Assembly: GCA_938009055.1 (NCBI GenBank)
Contig: CALLIO010000113.1
Location: forward strand, 1-17,869
DNA from: an uncultured Altererythrobacter sp.
Lineage (GTDB): Bacteria; Pseudomonadota; Alphaproteobacteria; Sphingomonadales; Sphingomonadaceae
Direction of reading: 5' to 3'
Length of the DNA stretch: 17,869 nucleotides
Shown here: positions 15,204 to 17,869 of the stretch, one piece after another
Numbering within the stretch: position 1 is the first letter of the stretch
How the letters are laid out: each line of letters starts with the position of its first letter
Position numbers and translations under genes: made by a program
Notes under the pieces: generated by a model
Database searches by the model: none
What the model was told of the DNA's origin: nothing
What the model saw: the letters and a program-made list of their open reading frames with translations, nothing else

Positions 15204-15308
15204 GTCGGCCCAACGGGCCGCAAGGCCGACCGGCCGCCCGCAGCGCCGCGAGCTTTGCTCGCAAGGCGCGAGGATAGCCAAGCGAGTGGACAAGAGCGCC
15301 GGCGCTTG
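15204..15308. repeat. dense palindromic element, REP-like, between pepA and the DUF2256 gene
   Basis: About 105 bases carry nested inverted repeats. GTCGGCC (15204-15210) pairs with GGCCGAC (15224-15230), and the competing stem CGGCCC/GGGCCG (15206-15211 with 15215-15220) overlaps it. A long hairpin of 11 paired bases with a two-base bulge spans 15243-15269 around the loop TTT. A perfect 12-base palindrome AGCGCCGGCGCT spans 15295-15306, with CAAG/CTTG alternatives. No T-run follows any stem, so it is not an intrinsic terminator. It ends exactly at the GAGG ribosome binding site (15308-15311) of the DUF2256 gene. The same stretch is open as a 44-codon Arg-rich frame (15183-15317). Whether it recurs elsewhere in the genome cannot be seen from this window. 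Confidence 0.6.
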
Positions 15309-15316
15309 AGGCCATA

Positions 15317-15463
15317 ATGCCAAAAATGCGCAAGAAAGGCGATCTGCCGAGCAAGATTTGCGCGGCTTGCGGTCTCCCCTTCAACTGGCGCAAGAAATGG
15401 GCGCGCGACTGGGACAATGTGAAGTTTTGCTCCGAGCGGTGCAGGAGGAATAAGGGAGCCTGA
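15317..15463 (+). CDS. DUF2256 zinc-ribbon small protein
   Basis: A 48-residue basic protein, MPKMRKKGDLPSKICAACGL at its start. It has two cysteine pairs, Cys15-x2-Cys18 and Cys38-x3-Cys42, that should bind one zinc. Between them is the segment NWRKKWARDWDNVKFCSERC, which is the hallmark of DUF2256. The family is small and of unknown function; the basic surface and zinc ribbon suggest nucleic-acid binding, which is inference. GAGG lies five bases before the ATG. The ATG also overlaps the stop of a 44-codon upstream frame as TAATG. It lies between pepA and holC, bracketed by two palindromic elements. Confidence 0.88.
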   Translation: MPKMRKKGDLPSKICAACGLPFNWRKKWARDWDNVKFCSERCRRNKGA

Positions 15464-15480
15464 TGAAAGCGGGCAATTCC

Positions 15481-15552
15481 GCCCACGCCCTCTACCCTTC
15501 CACCCGGATGATGTCCGAAAATTTTCCGGGTGGAAGGGTGGAGGGCGCGGGC
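15481..15552. repeat. near-perfect 27-base inverted repeat upstream of holC
   Basis: Arms at 15481-15507 and 15526-15552 are complementary at 25 of 27 positions around an 18-base loop; one mismatch would be a G-U pair in plus-strand RNA. The loop contains AAAATTTT. The arms carry a C-rich sequence (CTACCCTTCCACCCGG in the left arm) answered by its G-rich complement. No T-run follows on either side, so it is not a standard intrinsic terminator, but the stem is strong enough to stop or stabilise transcripts. It ends 21 bases before the holC ATG. Confidence 0.85.
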
Positions 15553-15573
15553 TGGCTCGGCTAAGCTCCACCC

Positions 15574-16008
15574 ATGAAAGTCGATTTCTGGCAACTCTCG
15601 CGCGATCCGGTTGAAAAGGTCGTGGCGCTTATCGCAGGCAGGGTGCTGAGCATTGACGAGCGCTTGCTGGTCGTCGCTGATGATGCAGACCAGCGCAAAA
15701 GCATCTCGCGCGGATTATGGGCAGCGGGCCCCGATAGCTTTCTGGCCAATGGCGAAGCAGGCGCAGACACATCACCGCGCCAACCGATCCTTCTTTCGGC
15801 TGAAACCAATCCTGAAAACACCGCTTCTCATGTCGTCTTCGCTGATGGGCAATGGCGCGACCCAACCGGTTTTGACCGCGCCTTCCTGCTCTTTGATGAC
15901 AGCAATATCGAAGCCGCCCGCGAGGTTTGGCGCTCGCTGGATGGCGGGGAGGAGTTGGAGCGCTCCTTCTACCGTCAGGATGGCGGAAAATGGGTGCAAG
16001 TCGCCTGA
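15574..16008 (+). CDS. holC: DNA polymerase III chi subunit
   Basis: HolC (chi) joins psi in the clamp-loader complex and links the replicase to single-stranded-DNA-binding protein. The 144 residues (E. coli 147) open MKVDFWQLSRDPVEKVVALI, typical of alphaproteobacterial chi. The core has RLLVVADDADQRKSISRGLW (30-49), where the family's nucleotide-fold-like core lies, DSFLANG (54-60), the segment RQPILLS (69-75) and FDRAFLLFDDSNIEAAREVW (99-118). No strong Shine-Dalgarno precedes the ATG (GGCTAAGCTCCACCC), and the strong hairpin just upstream may control expression. It lies downstream of pepA, as in E. coli, but with a DUF2256 gene and repeats between them and without valS. Confidence 0.92.
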   Translation: MKVDFWQLSRDPVEKVVALIAGRVLSIDERLLVVADDADQRKSISRGLWAAGPDSFLANGEAGADTSPRQPILLSAETNPENTASHVVFADGQWRDPTGFDRAFLLFDDSNIEAAREVWRSLDGGEELERSFYRQDGGKWVQVA

Positions 16009-16072
16009 CATCTTGCAGGCCTCAAGCAAATCGGCGATGTTCGAAACTGGTTTGAAAGAGGATCAGAAGCCC

Positions 16073-16642
16073 ATGCGTTTAGCGTTCATAGTGACAGTAT
16101 CGCTTGCCTTGGCGGCATGCAGCAGCGGCTCTGAAGTGGAGGAATCGAGCTTTGAGATTGATTCTGAAAGCGGCGAAGTCAGCGCGACTATCACCAATGA
16201 CGAGGGCACTGCGACCCTGCAATCGGGCGAAAAATCAGTCGCTAAATTGCCGATGGGCTTTTCGCTATTTCCCGGCGCAGAAGTGGTGAACAGCACGACT
16301 TTTGAGCGGGACGGCACAACGATCTCGATCACCAGCCTTGCCAGCGATGCCTCGCCAGCTCAGCTCGTGGCGCATTACCGCGAAGAGGCCGAGGCGGCGG
16401 GCATTGAAATCAAGCTGGAGATGTCGGTCAATGATGGCCAGATGATCGGCGGCGATGATGGCAAGGGCAATATGTTTTCGCTCGATTCCAAAAAGGCGGG
16501 AATGGCTTTTGATCCCTTTGAAGACGAGGATGAGGGGGAGGATTCGGAAGAAGCAGACCCTCAATCCGATCAGGCTGAAGATGATATCGCAGCGGATAAG
16601 ACCACCGCGACCCTGACCCTAAGCGGTAAATTTGCCAAGTAG
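16073..16642 (+). CDS. acidic lipoprotein of unknown function
   Basis: A 189-residue predicted lipoprotein. The signal MRLAFIVTVSLALAAC ends in a clean lipobox LAAC (Cys16), with Ser at +2, which in E. coli-type sorting means the outer membrane. The central part has a short beta-rich domain, KLPMGFSLFPGAEVVNSTTF (62-81) and then ISITSLASDASPAQLVAHYR, which resembles small domains placing a peptide at a membrane surface, but I do not recognise the family. A highly acidic stretch (about 144-172: FDPFEDEDEGEDSEEADPQS and on) precedes the end TATLTLSGKFAK. AGAGGA lies about 11 bases upstream of the ATG at 16073; an ATG at 16037 would add 12 residues before the signal. It follows holC by 64 bases on the same strand. 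Confidence 0.8.
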   Translation: MRLAFIVTVSLALAACSSGSEVEESSFEIDSESGEVSATITNDEGTATLQSGEKSVAKLPMGFSLFPGAEVVNSTTFERDGTTISITSLASDASPAQLVAHYREEAEAAGIEIKLEMSVNDGQMIGGDDGKGNMFSLDSKKAGMAFDPFEDEDEGEDSEEADPQSDQAEDDIAADKTTATLTLSGKFAK

Positions 16643-16756
16643 CGACCCGCGCGCTTAGCCCAAGCACATAGTCGCAAAGCTTGCAGTGCGCCCCATGCAC
16701 GGCTAGAGGCGCGCCCAATTCCCTCTTCAATTGCACAAAACTCAAGGATATTTGTC

Positions 16757-17179
16757 ATGGCGGTTACCCGCACTTTTTCGATCATCAAGCCTGATGCCAC
16801 ACGTCGCAATCTGACCGGCGCTGTCACTGCAATGCTGGAAGAAGCTGGCCTGCGCGTCGTCGCATCCAAGCGCATCCACATGAGCCGCGAACAGGCCGAA
16901 GGCTTCTATGCCGTTCACAAGGAACGCCCCTTCTTTGGCGAACTCGTCGAATTCATGATGAGCGAGCCGGTTGTGGTTCAAGTGCTCGAAGGCGAAGATG
17001 CCGTCACCCGCAATCGCGACATTATGGGCGCGACGAATCCTGAAGAAGCAGCCGAAGGCACTATCCGCAAGACGCATGCTCTTTCGATTGGCGAGAACAC
17101 GGTTCACGGTTCGGACAGCGAAGAAAATGCGAAGATCGAAATCGATTTCTTCTTCAGCGCTGACGAGATCGTAGGCTAA
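16757..17179 (+). CDS. ndk: nucleoside diphosphate kinase
   Basis: Ndk transfers the gamma-phosphate between nucleoside triphosphates and diphosphates through a phosphohistidine, balancing NTP and dNTP pools in the cytoplasm. At 140 residues it has the standard length. Family blocks are TFSIIKPDATRRNLTG (6-21), HKERPFFGELVEFM (54-67), RNRDIMGATNPEEAAEGTIR (85-104) and the active-site segment ENTVHGSDS (113-121) with phosphorylated His117. AAGGA (16744-16748) lies eight bases before the ATG. The preceding 114-base gap should hold its promoter. TTGCAG followed about 16 bases later by CTAGAG is the best candidate pair and is weak. The stop codon directly abuts the stop of the convergent sulfotransferase gene. 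Confidence 0.98.
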   Translation: MAVTRTFSIIKPDATRRNLTGAVTAMLEEAGLRVVASKRIHMSREQAEGFYAVHKERPFFGELVEFMMSEPVVVQVLEGEDAVTRNRDIMGATNPEEAAEGTIRKTHALSIGENTVHGSDSEENAKIEIDFFFSADEIVG

Positions 17180-17869
17180 TCAGCCCTTACTAAATTGCGC
17201 GAGCTGGGCGGCGTGGTCATTGTGGCTGCCCGCCTCAGCGCGCGCCATTTCGCGGTGCATCGCTTTGCGCGCCTTCTCGGATAGGGTTAGCCCTAAGTCG
17301 CTGTAGGCGCGCCCGATAGCCGCTTCCCAATCTGCGTTCAACGCATCGAACGGCATGTGCGCAACCGGGCCATTGAAGCTGGCCAACGCTGCTTCCAATC
17401 GTTGGCTGCGAAGAGCCAGCTTGCGGTGCCATTCGCGCTCGATAAAGGCGAGATCCGCACTATCGGATTGCACCGCCATCTGGTTTGCGACCAGCGAGAT
17501 ACAGCTGTGCAGCACGTCTTCATCATCGCGGCTGGCAATCACTAGCCGAGCATCGGGAAACTGCTCCAAAAGCGCGGGCAAAATTTCTGAGAATTGCGGG
17601 CATTTCATCACGCGCGGCTTGCTCGCCGTGCCACAATGGGCTGCGTCACTACGAAAAATGCGGGCAAATTCGCGCGCAATCGGGGTAGGATCGCGCGCCT
17701 CGCTCCACTGGCTAAACTCAGGGATGCGCCATTGCGCCTCGTAAGTTGCATGATCGAGCGAACAGGCAAGCCAGCCAAGCTCTTCATCCGCGCGCGCCGC
17801 GCCAAAGGGGTGAACAGTATCAAGCCACGGATTGACCGCGCGGCCCATCGCCAGCGCCATCGAACTCCA
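17180..17869 (-). CDS. sulfotransferase family protein, N-terminal part beyond window edge
   Basis: The visible 229 residues match bacterial PAPS-dependent sulfotransferases of the Sulfotransfer_3 type. HPFGAARADEELGWLACSLD corresponds to the family's H-P-x-G-A acidic block. VMKCPQFSEILPALLEQFPD leads into ARLVIASRDDEDVLHSCISL, the equivalent of the 3'-phosphate-binding RDP-x-x-x-x-S motif, with Arg-Asp and Ser conserved. The reading frame stays open to the last base (Trp-Ser-Ser before the first internal Met), so the gene starts outside the window, where the P-loop that binds the 5'-phosphosulfate should lie. The acceptor is unknown; a carbohydrate, lipid or small molecule are all possible. 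It ends back-to-back with ndk. Confidence 0.85.
   Translation of the reverse strand, partial: WSSMALAMGRAVNPWLDTVHPFGAARADEELGWLACSLDHATYEAQWRIPEFSQWSEARDPTPIAREFARIFRSDAAHCGTASKPRVMKCPQFSEILPALLEQFPDARLVIASRDDEDVLHSCISLVANQMAVQSDSADLAFIEREWHRKLALRSQRLEAALASFNGPVAHMPFDALNADWEAAIGRAYSDLGLTLSEKARKAMHREMARAEAGSHNDHAAQLAQFSKG

Noticed and set aside
15463..15564. 33-codon frame starting at ATGA overlap with the DUF2256 stop
   Set aside because: Almost wholly made of the 27-base inverted repeat, with no protein character. The overlap alone is weak support.
14944..15594. 216-codon minus-strand frame spanning the pepA end and the repeat region
   Set aside because: It runs antisense through pepA, DUF2256 and both palindromic elements; the long frame results from GC-rich repeats without stop codons.
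1..17869. Mobile element, phage, CRISPR, toxin-antitoxin or defence system
   Set aside because: All substantial coding frames are accounted for by metabolic, envelope, replication or translation families. No transposase, integrase, spacer-repeat array or paired small toxin/antitoxin genes were seen.

Overview
The window is GC-rich, gene-dense bacterial chromosome with short intergenic gaps. The protein families and the order lptD-surA-pdxA-rsmA, with pepA and holC close by, indicate a Gram-negative proteobacterium. The look of the proteins (LptD, SurA, AstB, malate synthase G, PilZ) suggests an alphaproteobacterium, probably a sphingomonad of the Erythrobacter type. That last placement is inference from sequence character, not from a database search. 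No tRNA, rRNA, CRISPR array, transposase or phage gene was found.

Layout. (1) 1-4094: arginine catabolism by the arginine succinyltransferase (AST) route. astB (N-succinylarginine dihydrolase) runs off the left edge, and astA (arginine N-succinyltransferase) overlaps an upstream M20 metallopeptidase of the carboxypeptidase G2 type. A SAM-dependent methyltransferase gene on the opposite strand sits between astA and astB. (2) 4250-6346: glcB, malate synthase G, divergent from the M20 gene. (3) 6359-6769: a small PilZ protein, convergent with glcB. (4) 6858-13607: a minus-strand run transcribed lptD, surA, pdxA, rsmA and then a lipoprotein esterase. It combines outer-membrane biogenesis (LPS translocon and its periplasmic chaperone), vitamin B6 synthesis and 16S rRNA dimethylation. 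(5) 13724-16642: plus-strand pepA, a 48-residue zinc-ribbon DUF2256 gene, holC (DNA polymerase III chi) and an acidic lipoprotein. (6) 16757-17179: ndk, whose stop codon abuts the stop of a convergent sulfotransferase gene that runs off the right edge.

How it fits together. The AST block would convert arginine to glutamate and succinate. AstC, AstD and a classical AstE are not visible, and the M20 enzyme is a reasonable candidate for the final desuccinylation step. Malate synthase G feeds C2/glyoxylate carbon into the same part of central metabolism. The lptD operon is conserved housekeeping, and pepA-holC recalls the pepA-holC-valS order of E. coli.

The least ordinary stretch is 15182-15573, between pepA and holC. 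It contains a densely palindromic element of about 105 bases that is also open as a 44-codon frame, the tiny DUF2256 gene, and an almost perfect 27-base inverted repeat. Together these look like an inserted cassette of repeat sequences. Two operon junctions (M20/astA and surA/pdxA) use the same TTGA overlap with a TTG start codon.
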